A stretch of DNA of 64,000 nt from Adiantum capillus-veneris (taxonomy: Eukaryota > Streptophyta > Polypodiopsida > Polypodiales > Pteridaceae): NCBI GenBank assembly GCA_014529385.2, contig CM043953.1, positions 83,613,838 to 83,677,837 on the forward strand. The letters are read 5' to 3'. A program made the position numbers and the translations under genes. Shown here piece after piece: positions 9,218-19,325 of the stretch. Each line of letters opens with the position of its first letter. The stretch's first letter is position 1. The notes under the pieces are model-generated. The model was not told the DNA's origin. It was given only the letters and a program-made list of their open reading frames with translations, and did not search any database.

Positions 9218-10477
9218 ATGCAAACCTTAGTTGAAGATATGGCAACTAAGCATGCCACCTCTTTAGTTGAGGTAGCTACTTTTGGAGTAAAAATTGAACA
9301 TTTTTGTGATGAAGACGTGAGTGACCATCATGGTCAAATTTGGCCAAATGTCATGCAATTAGCTAAAAATGGAAATCTTACAAAAGAGATTCTACATGAA
9401 GTAGGTGATTGCATACGTCTAGAAACAGGATGGAATGATCCAGTGGACTCATTGTCAGTGCATGCCTACATTACAAAATGCCAACAAAATGAGGCAATTA
9501 TAGAAGAGAAGCGCAGACGTGAGAATGCTGATGAAGGACCATCAAAAAGAGCTTCTAGAAGTGGGGGAAGAAGCGACTCAATGACTTCTCAAACACCCTC
9601 AACACAAGGAGCATCTCCACCTGAAGTACTCATGGAGGAGTCTACAACAGGAAAGAAGAAAGAGCCAACGAAAGGTAAGACAAAAGGCCCAACTTATAAA
9701 CTACAATCTGATATTGAGGTTGCTACAGATTTAAAGAAAGTCTTGGAGGAAAGGATCTTGAATAGTAAGATTGAGTTTACTCTGGGAGAAGTTCTGGGCA
9801 TTGCAAAGCGTGAATTCCATAAGGAGATCATTGACATCATCAAGAGGAAGAGGCAAACCCTTGCTGAAGTTTCTCGTCCACAGGTTGAAGGGGAATTCTC
9901 AAAGACACAAGGGATGCAACTGCAAAATAAGGAGAATGATGGAGCTGTGGTAGGATGCTACCAATCTAGTGGGAGAGTGAAGCAAGTGCATTTCTCAAAT
10001 GATGATGAAGAAGTTGAAGATATTCCTAGGAGCTACTATTCGCGAAGTCATTGGGCAAGGGCTACTATAGAAACTTTGGTCAAGGTAGGTGATCTTGAAG
10101 AGCCATTTGTTGCCTTGATTGACCATGGTTCAGAAATAAACATAATGTCAAAGAGTATCTACAACAAGTGCAAATGGCCGATGGAAACAGATCATGGCTG
10201 GATGGTAAAAGTGGCAAACAATTCATCCGGTGAATTGTATGCAGCATGTCCAGGTGTGAAGGTAACAATAGGTGATGTAAAGATTGACCAAAACTTCTTT
10301 GTACAGGATACATCTTCATATCATCTCATCCTTGGACAACCCTACATTGTGGGAGTTCGAATGGAAACAAAGGTAATGGACGATGGTTCAGCATATGCTA
10401 GAATACGCAGCAAAGATGGTAAACGAGCTGTCCAATTTCTCACAATCTGTGTAAACCATGAAAGAAACGTGCACTAG
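9218..10477 (+). CDS. Ty3 pol N-terminal part with aspartic protease
   Basis: A 419-codon frame follows gag in the -1 frame; the shift falls in the G5 run at 9212-9216, so either one G was lost or the ribosome slips there. Residues 1-110 continue gag-type text (ETNFG-like join, then a charged linker), 110-290 are Lys/Glu/Ser-rich, and 295-375 are the retropepsin-like protease: active site ALIDHGSEINIMS with Asp302, and LILGQPYI near 369-376 as the C-terminal psi loop. The DHG form in place of DTG or DSG is what I recall for this Ty3 lineage. The protease would cut Gag-Pol. The frame ends 18 bases after the downstream RNase H frame opens, at the deletion of reverse transcriptase. Confidence 0.85.
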   Translation: MQTLVEDMATKHATSLVEVATFGVKIEHFCDEDVSDHHGQIWPNVMQLAKNGNLTKEILHEVGDCIRLETGWNDPVDSLSVHAYITKCQQNEAIIEEKRRRENADEGPSKRASRSGGRSDSMTSQTPSTQGASPPEVLMEESTTGKKKEPTKGKTKGPTYKLQSDIEVATDLKKVLEERILNSKIEFTLGEVLGIAKREFHKEIIDIIKRKRQTLAEVSRPQVEGEFSKTQGMQLQNKENDGAVVGCYQSSGRVKQVHFSNDDEEVEDIPRSYYSRSHWARATIETLVKVGDLEEPFVALIDHGSEINIMSKSIYNKCKWPMETDHGWMVKVANNSSGELYAACPGVKVTIGDVKIDQNFFVQDTSSYHLILGQPYIVGVRMETKVMDDGSAYARIRSKDGKRAVQFLTICVNHERNVH

Positions 10478-11171
10478 CATCACTGAGGTTATAAGGTTTC
10501 TGGGAGCATGTGTCTTCTATGTTATTTGGATTCCACATTATGCACATGTAGCTGATCCTCTTTATCATCTGCTTAGAAAGAATCAGAAGTTTAAATGGAC
10601 AGAAGCACATGTAAAATCCATGAAAAAGCTAAAGGAGTTGCTCCAGTCAGCAACAACTTTGAGAAAGGTAGACTATGAGTGTCAAAGGCCAGTAATTGTG
10701 ACAGTAGACACCAGTCCTACAGGGACTGGATGGGCAATAGGGCAAGATGACAAAGAAGGACAAAGGTATGTGGTAAGATTTGGAGCAAAGGTGCTAAGTG
10801 CTCGCCAAAGAAACTATCCACAGATAAAGATATATTTATGGGGTATGGTTACAGCCTTGAAAAGTGGGAAAGAGTACCTAATTGTTGCATGTGTGGTTGT
10901 AGAAACAGATTGTCTACCACTTCTTGGGATGATTACAAGCTGCTCAACTCTAGACATTGCTATGTTGCGGTGGATTGTCTACATTAAGTCCTTAAATCCC
11001 GAGTTTAAGCACATTGCAGGTAAAGACAATACAGTGGCAGATATGCTATCAAGGGCAAGGTATGAAGATGAGTCACAAATGATTGACGAGGGAGATGATG
11101 TAGGAACAAAGTTCTATTCTATCTCTCATGTCAAAGGTAACAATGTCTGCATGACTAATCTACTTGAATAA
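10458..11171 (+). pseudogene. Ty3 reverse transcriptase thumb/connection and RNase H, catalytic Glu lost
   Basis: The frame opens with SITEVIRFLGACVFY and HVADPLYHLLRK (residues 7-40), the thumb/connection that normally follows the palm, so the palm and fingers are gone. RNase H follows: TVDTSPTGTGW with Asp84, VVETDC with Asp151 and GKDNTVADMLSRA with Asp195. The second acidic residue, usually Glu in a RELWG-like motif, is replaced: the text is KIYLWG with Tyr126. RNase H removes the RNA strand during cDNA synthesis; without this Glu it should be inactive. TAA at 11169-11171 ends it, and integrase continues in the same frame. Confidence 0.85.
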
Positions 11172-12578
11172 TTCTTGACAGAGCTTTATGAAGGTGATTG
11201 GCTTCTTATTGGAAGCTACTTGAGTACTCTAACAAAACAGGATGATTGGTCTGAACAAGAATTCAAGAGGATACGCAGGAAAGAATATGGGTACTTTTTG
11301 AGGGATGGTTACTTGTGGAAGCATCCTAAACAAAAGGGTGCTACACCACAAAAGGTTATATGTAAAAAAGAGACTCAAGTAAAGCTCATGCAAGAGTTTC
11401 ATGAGAGTCTATGGGCTGGACACAGGGGTGTATGGGCAACCTTCTCCAAGTTGAAAGAAAAATACTGGTGGAAGGGTATGTATAAAGATACATCTCAGTT
11501 TGTAGAGACATGTGTAACTTGTCAAGTGTATTCAAATGTTCGACATCGTGATGGATTGCACCCTACATATCCACTAGCCATGCACTATAAATGGGTTGTG
11601 GATCTAGTCACAATGCCTCTAGGACTCTGGCAGAAGAGATACTTGGTTCTTGCACGAGAAGACCTATCTAATCAGGTTGAAGGAAGAGCATTAAGAGCTA
11701 AAACCATAGAAGCTGTGTGCAGATTCCTTCTTGATGAGGTGATTTGCCATTATGGTTGTGTCGGAAAGATCACTGCAGATAGAGGTGAGCTGGATGCCAA
11801 AGAAGCAAGGGAGTTCTTTTCTAGATTAGGAATCAATCTTTCTCTTACCACAGCTTACAACCCTGAAGGCAATGGAAAGAGTGAAAGAGGGCATCCTCCT
11901 ATCATCAAAGCTTTGGCCAAGGCTTGTGAAGGAAGAGTTGGTGAGTGGCCAAAACTGTTACCATATGCTTTATGGGATGATCGTACAACACATAGCTCAG
12001 TAACTGGCTACATGCTTGCGGAGCTAATGTATGGTCAAAAGCCAGTGATGCCGATTGAAGATACAATTCCCACATGGAATGTACTACCTTGGCAAGAGGG
12101 GCTTAGCAGGGAAGATCTCCTTTCACTGCGTGTAAGGCAACTACAGAGAAGACCTGGAGACATTGAAGCTGCAAAAGAACGACTCAAAAATGCAAGGTTG
12201 AAAAACAAGGACTACTTTGATAAGCAACATCGACTCAGGGGCAAATCAATTGACAAAGGTGACTGGGTTTTAGTGTATGATAGTAGCCTTGATAACCAGC
12301 ACACAGTCATGCGTAAGTTTTCAAAAAGATGGTTTGGACCATATGTTGTAAAGCATGTGCAAGAAAATGCTACTTACAGCTTGTCTGAACTAGATGGTAC
12401 AGAAGTAAAGATTCCCATTGCAGGAAAAAGGATCAAAATGTTTAAGAGAAGAGGAGACAATGATCCAGAAGATGTTGATGAGGAAGAAGAGCAAACCACA
12501 GGTAAAGATCAAAGTGAAGATGAAGATTTGGAATCATCCCGTGAAGAAGAAAGCAAGGAAGATGTACAAGAGGTCTGA
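11172..12578 (+). CDS. Ty3 integrase
   Basis: About 468 codons in the same frame as RNase H, split from it only by one TAA. The N-terminal zinc domain is complete: His76, His83, Cys113, Cys116. The catalytic core carries DLVTMP (Asp143), ITADRGE (Asp202) and GNGKSERGH (Glu237), the D-D-35-E pattern of retroviral-type integrases that join cDNA ends to host DNA. The C-terminal part has the KGDWVLVYDS and KRWFGPYVV text of the GPY/F module, and ends in a long acidic tail (about 430-467, Glu/Asp-rich). No chromodomain is visible. This is the best preserved domain of the element. There is no ATG at the start; the frame was part of a polyprotein. Confidence 0.9.
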   Translation, partial: FLTELYEGDWLLIGSYLSTLTKQDDWSEQEFKRIRRKEYGYFLRDGYLWKHPKQKGATPQKVICKKETQVKLMQEFHESLWAGHRGVWATFSKLKEKYWWKGMYKDTSQFVETCVTCQVYSNVRHRDGLHPTYPLAMHYKWVVDLVTMPLGLWQKRYLVLAREDLSNQVEGRALRAKTIEAVCRFLLDEVICHYGCVGKITADRGELDAKEAREFFSRLGINLSLTTAYNPEGNGKSERGHPPIIKALAKACEGRVGEWPKLLPYALWDDRTTHSSVTGYMLAELMYGQKPVMPIEDTIPTWNVLPWQEGLSREDLLSLRVRQLQRRPGDIEAAKERLKNARLKNKDYFDKQHRLRGKSIDKGDWVLVYDSSLDNQHTVMRKFSKRWFGPYVVKHVQENATYSLSELDGTEVKIPIAGKRIKMFKRRGDNDPEDVDEEEEQTTGKDQSEDEDLESSREEESKEDVQEV

Positions 12579-12622
12579 TCTTACAAAGAAATAATGTGGC
12601 ACATACCGGAGGATGTGCAGGT

Positions 12623-12636
12623 TTAGAGGGGGTGGA
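12623..12636 (+). promoter_or_regulatory. Polypurine tract
   Basis: TAGAGGGGGTGGA abuts the TGTCG start of the 3' LTR. This is the plus-strand primer for cDNA synthesis. Confidence 0.85.
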
Positions 12637-14023
12637 TGTCGTGCTTTGACACGTACATAGTGCGAACTCATGCTACAAGATCTATCTTGTAACTTTCTAG
12701 ATACATAATTATCTTTCCTATAATGTACATATGCATATTTAAGTATAATAATAAGCCTTCTATTTCATCCTATTATTTATCTCAAGGGTAACCTATTCTT
12801 ACTTTACCATAAAAAAATACTATGGGAAAAGTGTTAATAGCTCCACCTCTTTAACTTGGGGCAAAAAGCATTGATTCTTTATTTCTACTATCTCATTATC
12901 ATCTCACACCCTAGCTAGATCCTATATCTAGGGTAAACTCCAATATATATATATTCTATGTATTTTTCATATTTTTCTTATATTTCTTTTTAAATAGCTA
13001 CTAGGAGGGAATCAAATCCTAGTGGGACACTATGTGACATGATTTCAAAGATACACTTATTTTAATGCATTATTGCAAGCATGATTACAAAACTTTGTCA
13101 AGGAGCAATGTCATGCTTTCATATGGCATGAGGTGTCCTTTGGAATTAAATGAAAGACTAGGCTAAGGGGACCACGGGAAGACTTTTGCTGCCAGAAATA
13201 GACCCTATTTTGATGAATTTTTTTCACAAGGTTCCAATCTGAATTGGAAAATGATTTTAGAATGAAAATCGTAGCTAATGAGCTGAAGTTTCTGCCCATA
13301 TTTTTACTTTTTTATTTGGAGCCACGGTTGAGGAGATATGATCAAAATACTGGACCCTAGTCTGCCCACATCATGCAGGGACAGCTCATTTCCAACTTTT
13401 CCAATTCCTATTCACACTGGCTCCTCTCTTCTTGTGTAAACCCTTGGGGGTTCCCTTCACCTATAAAAGGGGACCTCTTATTCCTTGAAAAGTAACTCAA
13501 GCATTCAAGCTATTGATGAGAGGAATTCTTGAGGGAGTGAGTAGTAATGCCTAATTGTACTTAGCCATTAACATAAGCCCAAGCCTACACTTTCTCCTAG
13601 AGGGAGACTAGCCATTCTTGCAACAAGCTAACCTTGGAAGATCAAATCTAATCAAAGAAGGTCTTGCACTTGGTGTATCAATCAAAGTGGAATTACCCAC
13701 TCTTCTTCTCTCTCCATCAATACTGGTGCCGAAGGGTTTGTCAAGTAAGATGTGTTCTACATTGATGTTTTCTTGATTTCTTGTTTTTTTCTTTTTCATC
13801 TCTAATCCAACATATATATATGTATCTAATCTCATCTCCTTAAGCAAACCTATCTCTCTCATTCTTAGTAATTCATCCTCTCTGCAAATTCTAGGTTCTC
13901 TTTTCTACAGGTACCTCTCTCCCCGCAGTATCCTTATTGCCTACGGGCAAGAATAGGGCTTGGGAGGGAAACTTCTCATCTTTTCACTTCTCTCATATCT
14001 ACATTTCTCACATACTATTCTAG

Positions 14024-14242
14024 ATGAATAACCCACATGATGATCATTTCTATCGCTTTCACTCTGTACGATCTATTAGAATTAACGTATGGATTATCCG
14101 AAAAATACAGTTTCAACAACGTATAGTGTTTCTTTTTGGCCCAGAAAGACTTAATGAAATACTTCTATCACCGGATCCCATCATACTACCTCTCATAGAC
14201 TATAACTTTTCTTTTGACGTAAGCGTAGTTATGTTGCTATGA
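14024..14242 (+). CDS. LTR ORF A, 72-residue protein of unknown function
   Basis: An intact 72-codon frame in the transcribed half of the 3' LTR. The product has a polar N-terminus (MNNPHDDHFYRF), a basic middle and a hydrophobic C-terminal half (ILPLIDY, then VSVVMLL). It is a paralogue of ORF B, which begins at 14239 so that the stop of A and start of B share ATGA. Aligned residues such as the Ser before DV use different codon classes (TCT in A, AGC in B), and Leu and Pro codons differ too, which suggests the peptide rather than the DNA was conserved after duplication. Function unknown. In the 5' LTR this ORF is broken at codon 32. It may be a leader ORF pair of the element RNA. Confidence 0.45.
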   Translation: MNNPHDDHFYRFHSVRSIRINVWIIRKIQFQQRIVFLFGPERLNEILLSPDPIILPLIDYNFSFDVSVVMLL

Positions 14243-14451
14243 ACCAAGAGGATTTGTACACACAATTAATCCCAATCACTAGACAAAATATATATATTAT
14301 GGTAAGCACAAAACTACAATTCGAAAGAAAAATTCGTAGGCTATTTGGTCAGCCATGATTGAATGCCATTAACTCATCTATTAACCCTTTCATATTACCC
14401 ATGATACGATATGACCATAGCCTTGATGTTTTCATTTTGGTATTGTTTTGA
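14239..14451 (+). pseudogene. LTR ORF B, 3' copy, broken
   Basis: Same 70-codon ORF as 7720-7932 but with TGA at 14356-14358 (codon 40; AGA in the 5' copy). It overlaps the end of ORF A by four bases. Confidence 0.7.
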
Positions 14452-14652
14452 CATTCTCTTTTGTGTTCTTTCTTTGTGTGTGTGAGTGCAAGAGAGAAAG
14501 AGTGAGTCTTCTTTGATTGCACATCTTTCCAAACCCTAGTCTTCATGGCATCTATGGTTTAACTCCTTCATATAGTATTTGTTGAGTTCTCTCACAAACT
14601 CTGACAGCCATAAGCCCGGTGCTTTCCTGGAAAGACCGCAAATTTCTCGACA

Positions 14653-14656
14653 GCGT
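14653..14656. repeat. Target site duplication, right copy
   Basis: GCGT, matching 6111-6114. Confidence 0.7.
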
Positions 14657-14675
14657 GATGTGTGTCATGGAGGAG

Positions 14676-14676
<1 letters not shown>

Positions 14677-14716
<40 letters not shown>
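14677..14716. repeat. (CA)n microsatellite
   Basis: Uninterrupted CA dinucleotides just outside the Ty3 element. Confidence 0.95.
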
Positions 14717-14719
<3 letters not shown>

Positions 14720-14864
14720 TTATATACACACGTAGGTACGTACACACATACTCATATGTTTGAACTTGAGAAACTATATAATATTGTCATGTTGGTGAAA
14801 AACAAAGGAGATCCATCGGAGAGGTGAGTACGTAAACATATTTTCATACTAGAGCTTCACAAAC

Positions 14865-15122
14865 GGTATGGGAATGACCTCTTGGTAAGAGCGAACAAGA
14901 CGCACCGGAGGCGGGTCGTGTGAGTTCGTTGTACTAGCCACGAGACTATTTGACACCACTTGGTTAGGTGGGATCGGCAGTCTAGGATCTCTGAAAGATG
15001 TGGACCGTCCGTTTATTCCCAAGAATAAAAAGATTCTGATCGGTTTGTCCCCACAATTTGAACCCACCTCCTCCCACACTAGAGACGTTGGCTCTCCCAT
15101 TAAGCTATCGCGTGCCACTTGA
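14865..15122 (-). mobile_element. tRNA-derived SINE-like unit
   Basis: The minus strand has an RNA polymerase III type 2 promoter: A box TAGCTTAATGG (15097-15107) and B box GGTTCAAATTG (15054-15064), 32 bases apart, as in tRNA genes and SINEs. The head (GTGGCACGCGATAGC) resembles a tRNA 5' half but no tRNA cloverleaf or anticodon stem is convincing. The 3' boundary and target duplication are not resolved; 14865 is a guess. A 108-codon frame over this stretch is a by-product. Confidence 0.5.
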
Positions 15123-15175
15123 AAAGAGGGTGAGAACATAGTATGATATGGCAAAAGTGACGGGGTGCGAATCAT

Positions 15176-15400
15176 ACGGTGTTCACTTAGACATCACATT
15201 GGAATTGTTGGGGTCACACGGATCACTTTAGAATGGTTGGGGTCACACAGTGATCTCTTTGGAATAGGTAGGTTCACAGGGTAATCACATCTCAATTGGG
15301 AATCACACGGGGATCACTTGGTGATCACTTGATGTTCACATTGAGTTTCCTTGGGGTTCACTTCGATTGTGATCACATGACGATCACTTGGGGATTAATT
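15176..15400. repeat. Degenerate tandem repeat around GATCAC / TCACACGG
   Basis: The words GGTCACACGGATCACTT, GGTCACACAGTGATCTCTTT and GGGATCACTTGGTGATCACT recur with loose spacing of roughly 30-45 bases, giving a worn minisatellite. Confidence 0.6.
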
Positions 15401-16018
15401 TTCCATCGGGCGGTGCAAAACCAATCCCGCCTCCCCCAATTAATAGCGACCATTGATTCCACCTGACACAAGTGGTGTCAAATAATCCTGAGGTTGTACT
15501 AGGACAAAGTGGATCTTATATATGCTAAAAGTTGGGTGACTGATAAAAAGCTTAAAAAATATAGAATCATGAAGGCCGCTTAAAAAATGCACTCTTCTAC
15601 AAACATATGATAGGATACTCGAAGTACAGGAGGTCATCCCTTTGTGGGCGACCTGGGCTAGCCGTCTGAGCGAGGCCTTGTTAATTTAAACTAGTCTTGC
15701 TTGGTGGGCCTTGTATATAGAATATAACAGGACATATGCAAATTGATATTTAGCATCTAACACTGAAGGAGGGAACAAGAGCATGACTAATGTGGCAAGG
15801 GCTGGATTCCATGAAAGGGATATACATTTGAAAAATGCTATAATGTTTATGGGAGGAGACAAAGTTAAGTGCGTCAATTATTAGAGTTTATAGGGTTGTT
15901 TACAGTTGAGATTATATCCAAACGAGGTTATACTACTATGTCTATAGATGAATGTTTTTTCTAGTATACATGCTGCATGTAAATTCTTGAAAACGGAAAA
16001 TATTTAAAAAGAAAATTT
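15401..16018. other. No gene seen
   Basis: Moderately AT-rich. Only short chance ORFs (60-65 codons). No element end identified. Confidence 0.5.
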
Positions 16019-17060
16019 TCATTGAATGGTTTGATAGCGCAGATCGTCGGCTCGCATTTTTGAAGGTGGATGTAGAGTGTATTTTGTCTTTCTTCTTTTG
16101 TAGTTATTCCCGATTAAATGAATGATCAGAACAGTGCTACATGTAACTTCATGTTTTGTGTTTTGTTTTATGGCATCGACAATGCATACTGCATAGTTTG
16201 CCGCACCGATTGTCAAGTCGCTGTTTTCAATGATCATGCAAGGCATGTCAATTGCGATCGAATCTAGCTCATTGAACTTAGGGTCTATGAGCCACTACTG
16301 AAGGACATTTATGTTACCCACGTTCGTCTTCATTTCAACTTTTGTAATGTCAATTTGATTCATCTACAATACATGCACCCAAGGTACGATTGATTTCATC
16401 TACGACTGGATTTCTTTCACAAATAATGGTCAAGAACTGAAGAAACTCAGGTTCCATTGCATGTCTTATAAAGCATGACATCTTGTATAAAGTTGCACAA
16501 GTAGCCAATGGACCGAGCTGGTGATATGGCATGTGTTACAAAGCTCACGTGCGTGACTACAAACTAGGGGTAGTTGAACAAGATCACTGAGCAAGAGAAC
16601 ATATTTATTATTGAAGGGATTTGCCAATGTATTGCTTGTTACATTGACATTTTGTCTTACGATAAGGTCAAAAGTCGTTGGGCTGGTTAACATAGTAACT
16701 TGTCTATAACTATAATATCTGCCTCTTTTATGTCCAAATATCACTCATCCGTCTCATGAATAGATAGGGGATACTGTTCATTTGTTGCTGTAATGGATTG
16801 CAGATGCAATGCTGTTAAGTCTTATTGTTGCCGCTGCAATGGCAAAGCACCCAACGATAATACATAAGTGAGAGCAACAGAAGTGTCTTTCATTTGTTTG
16901 TCAACCTCGTTTATCCCTATATATGTGAGGTATGCCGCCATCCAGGAGGGACATATTTCTAGATTGTGAGCAAAGATGTCACATTGCATGCTCCAATCTT
17001 TATACAATGCAGTAATTCTAAACCATGACCTAGCATATGGACAATAAGCTAGTTTCAAGT
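16019..17060 (-). pseudogene. Decayed coding region, possibly PIF1/RecD-like helicase fragment
   Basis: Several minus-strand stretches read like protein but are cut by stops and shifts. The most informative lies at 16019-16350: text equivalent to KVEMKTNVGNINVLQ, then MPCMIIENSDLTIGAANYAV followed by CIVDAI and KRRKTKYTLHP. In PIF1-like DNA helicases a segment of the form 'meant-to-be gAANGAvc.V' followed by a KT-containing strand precedes the last helicase motif, and this resembles it. The motifs needed to prove it (Walker A, Walker B, TGHKSQG) are not visible. The upstream pieces (16350-17060) are unassigned. Helicases of this kind occur both as host genes and inside Helitrons. Weak call. 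Confidence 0.25.
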
Positions 17061-17841
17061 TGGCTGCAGTTTGATCCCTAGCTTATTGATGCTTGGATTG
17101 TAATTTTATAGGTCTTGATAACTTCATACTTACACATAGTACGGGAGAAACGAGGAAATATATAGTATGGCATCAATTATTTAGACACGTAGTATGGTAT
17201 CAATTACATCACATGCATTGGCTAGCAACCGTATGCAAAGAGTTGCATGTGTAACTAACATGTGCAGATGTTGATCTTCATCGAGTGTATAGTTCTGAAA
17301 ACGAGATCCAAATAAATCGAAGCAAAGAAAGTAATGCAGAAAATTCTAAAACAAGCAAATAAATAAAGCATGAATGAACTGTAACAATAAATGAGGTGCC
17401 TTATTGACCTGCAATGTTATATTGCTGCTTTTTGATTGTCCAATCTATAGGCCGATATTTGAGTCAAGCTACAAAAAAGCAATGTGAATAGTTAAACATA
17501 TCATCTTCCAATGAAACGTCACAGTCTGAAAGTCCAAAGTATACAGTGCACTTCATACAGAGGTGCCATAAAAAACTATGGTGGAGAGCTAGCACTGTGG
17601 TCTCTCCAAAAAATTATAAGAAACGGAAGCTGTGCCCTGCCCCGTAGCGTTTATGTGTTGCACAAAGCAAACACATGCGCATGGAAAATTGGATGCATAT
17701 AACGGACCTTGCAGTGTTGTCGAGCTGGAGTCACGCTTGTGCAATTGGAACGTGCAGTGTTGTAAATATATGTCCTCCCTACCATACACAAAACACACAG
17801 ATGTAAATTTATGTTCTATGTCCTCTGATTAATATCTCTCT

Positions 17842-17882
<41 letters not shown>

Positions 17883-18150
17883 CCGCTTTCGTCAACAATT
17901 ATGTCTTCTTGCCTCCTTGTTGACTAACCCACGTTTATCGTGCTTCCTAACTGCACATGATAATGGGCATCTTAAGGTCAGTGTCCCCATAGCAGAAGGT
18001 ACTATATTCAATGGACTATAGCTTAGCCTTATTTGAGTGCGTTGACTGTAACCCTTAAGATAAGGTTTTATTTTTCTTGAACCTTTCTTCTCCTATTCAA
18101 ATGTAAGCATGTCTCCACCAACTCTCTCACATTACCCTATTTCGCCTCTG
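17061..18150. other. Anonymous DNA with a (CT)n tract
   Basis: No gene seen. Short frames at 17511-17832 on both strands look like chance. A (CT)n microsatellite occupies 17834-17879. Confidence 0.5.
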
Positions 18151-18164
18151 CTCAAGCCCATCTT

Positions 18165-18640
18165 ATGCCTGGTTGCGCACGCCCATATTCCCAAACTGAA
18201 CTAGCCTACATCGTCTCTTTGACCTGCAAAACCTCACTCTCCCTCCAGCTCTCCGCCTCTTGCTTTCACCTCGCGGCTTCGCCTCCTAACGTTGGTTCAA
18301 CCTCTCGCTTCTGCTACACGTGTCTCTCTTGGTTCTTCGTCTCTTCGCCCATCCAAACCACCCCCAAAGCTACCCACAAGCCTGCGCCGTTTAACCTCTG
18401 TGGCATTGCCCCCACAGGCAGGTCTGCGACTCCACGAATCCACTTGCCGCTACCTCTTAAGGTCTCTCTCTTTTTTTTTGTTGGGAAGGTTTTCTTTGAG
18501 AGTGCTTATTACGTCGGCAAGCTTCCAAAGTACCCTCCAACTTGATGATCTGCAAAATATAGCCAGGGTTTGGAAGGCCCGGCTTGCTATTGCATGGGAA
18601 AACTGCACGGAAACGAATTGTTGTGAATCTTGAGAATTAG
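18165..18640 (+). other. Short GC-richer ORFs, possible plastid-targeting exon remnant
   Basis: Two overlapping frames (126 and 113 codons) occupy a locally GC-richer patch. The second (18292-18633) starts with Ser/Arg/Pro-rich, acid-free text (ASATRVSLGSSSLRPSKPPP) of the composition seen in chloroplast transit peptides, and AAG followed by GTCTCT near 18461 could be a splice donor. I find no mature-domain match. It may be a captured exon or chance. Confidence 0.2.
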
Positions 18641-19119
18641 GCATGGGGACCTGCTGCATATCATTTCCATAAACGTTGAAGCATGGCATAGGGCACAAGG
18701 TTGTTGAATTTACATGATCTATACTTGGAGAGGCATAATGCTAGCCATAACTAGTTGCACCTGCAGAAACAAGATGAGTAAGGTAGTTGAAGCTGGACAT
18801 ATTGTTCAACTGGCCACTGGGTCTTGTTGCACGCAAAGCTGCTATGCTCGCTACGTGGGAGGCTTCACTGCAAAAGAAGGTCGAGTCCAATATATCGATG
18901 GAGCAAACAGTGACATTGTCGACCTTGTACTGCTCAAATGAATAGGGAGGAGCTTGGCCTACATACTCTATGTTATTGAAGAATGCTTTCGACGTCTCGA
19001 CGAGGTAGGATTTTCTTCATGGCTCTTCGCTTTCATGTGAACAGGTATAAGATGCCAGTACAGCTAGCTGGGCATTGCTACTTCCAACACCAATATATAA
19101 GATGGATGTTGCCACTTTC
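18641..19119. other. No gene identified
   Basis: A 75-codon plus-strand frame (18714-18941) has no family that I recognise. Otherwise unassigned DNA up to a copia LTR. Confidence 0.4.
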
Positions 19120-19311
19120 TGTTGGGGTATAAAGCCCAATGTGGTCGCCCAGGTAAGTGGGCGGGCCGCCAGGTATGTACACATATTCTTTTGTAAAATC
19201 CTAATAAGAACTCACTATGCTCTACACATTACCGTAGAGCGAGTTCACCATATCGTCATGCTCTTCTTCTCGCACTCTCTCTCGCGTCACACTTCCGCTC
19301 GTACTCCTTCA
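19120..19311 (+). repeat. Copia 5' LTR, 192 bp
   Basis: Begins TGTTGGGGTATAAAG and ends TTCA, two bases before the primer site. A TATA-like GTATAAAGCC lies in the first 20 bases. No second copy is visible in the window. Confidence 0.65.
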
Positions 19312-19313
19312 AC

Positions 19314-19325
19314 TGGTATCAGAGC
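19314..19325 (+). promoter_or_regulatory. Copia primer binding site (initiator tRNA-Met)
   Basis: TGGTATCAGAGC, a perfect match to the common plant copia primer site. Confidence 0.9.

Larger units (their letters stand above)
6115..14652 (+). mobile_element. Ty3/gypsy LTR retrotransposon, full-length outline with reverse transcriptase core deleted
   Basis: Two direct repeats of about 2.0 kb bound the element (6115-8133 and 12637-14652). Each begins TGTCG and ends CGACA, a 5-bp inverted pair. The outer flanks share GCGT (6111-6114 and 14653-14656), read as a 4-bp target duplication (AGCGT if the last A is shared). A primer-site candidate follows the 5' LTR and a purine tract precedes the 3' LTR. 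Internal order is gag, protease, RNase H, integrase on the plus strand, the Ty3 order with integrase last. The reverse transcriptase palm is missing between protease and RNase H, and gag has two in-frame stops, so this copy cannot move by itself. A hand count in the first 310 LTR bases gives about 19 differences; later parts are more alike. Confidence 0.95.
12637..14652 (+). repeat. 3' LTR of the Ty3 element
   Basis: The 2016-bp partner of 6115-8133, with the same TGTCG and CGACA ends and a TATA box at 13462-13470. It carries ORF A intact (14024-14242), and ORF B (from 14239) broken by TGA at 14356. Confidence 0.95.

Noticed and set aside
14849-15175. 108-codon minus-strand ORF
   Set aside because: It overlies a SINE-like pol III module whose A and B boxes explain the sequence better.
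15176-15400. CRISPR-like array
   Set aside because: The repeated words vary in sequence and spacing, and the genome is eukaryotic.
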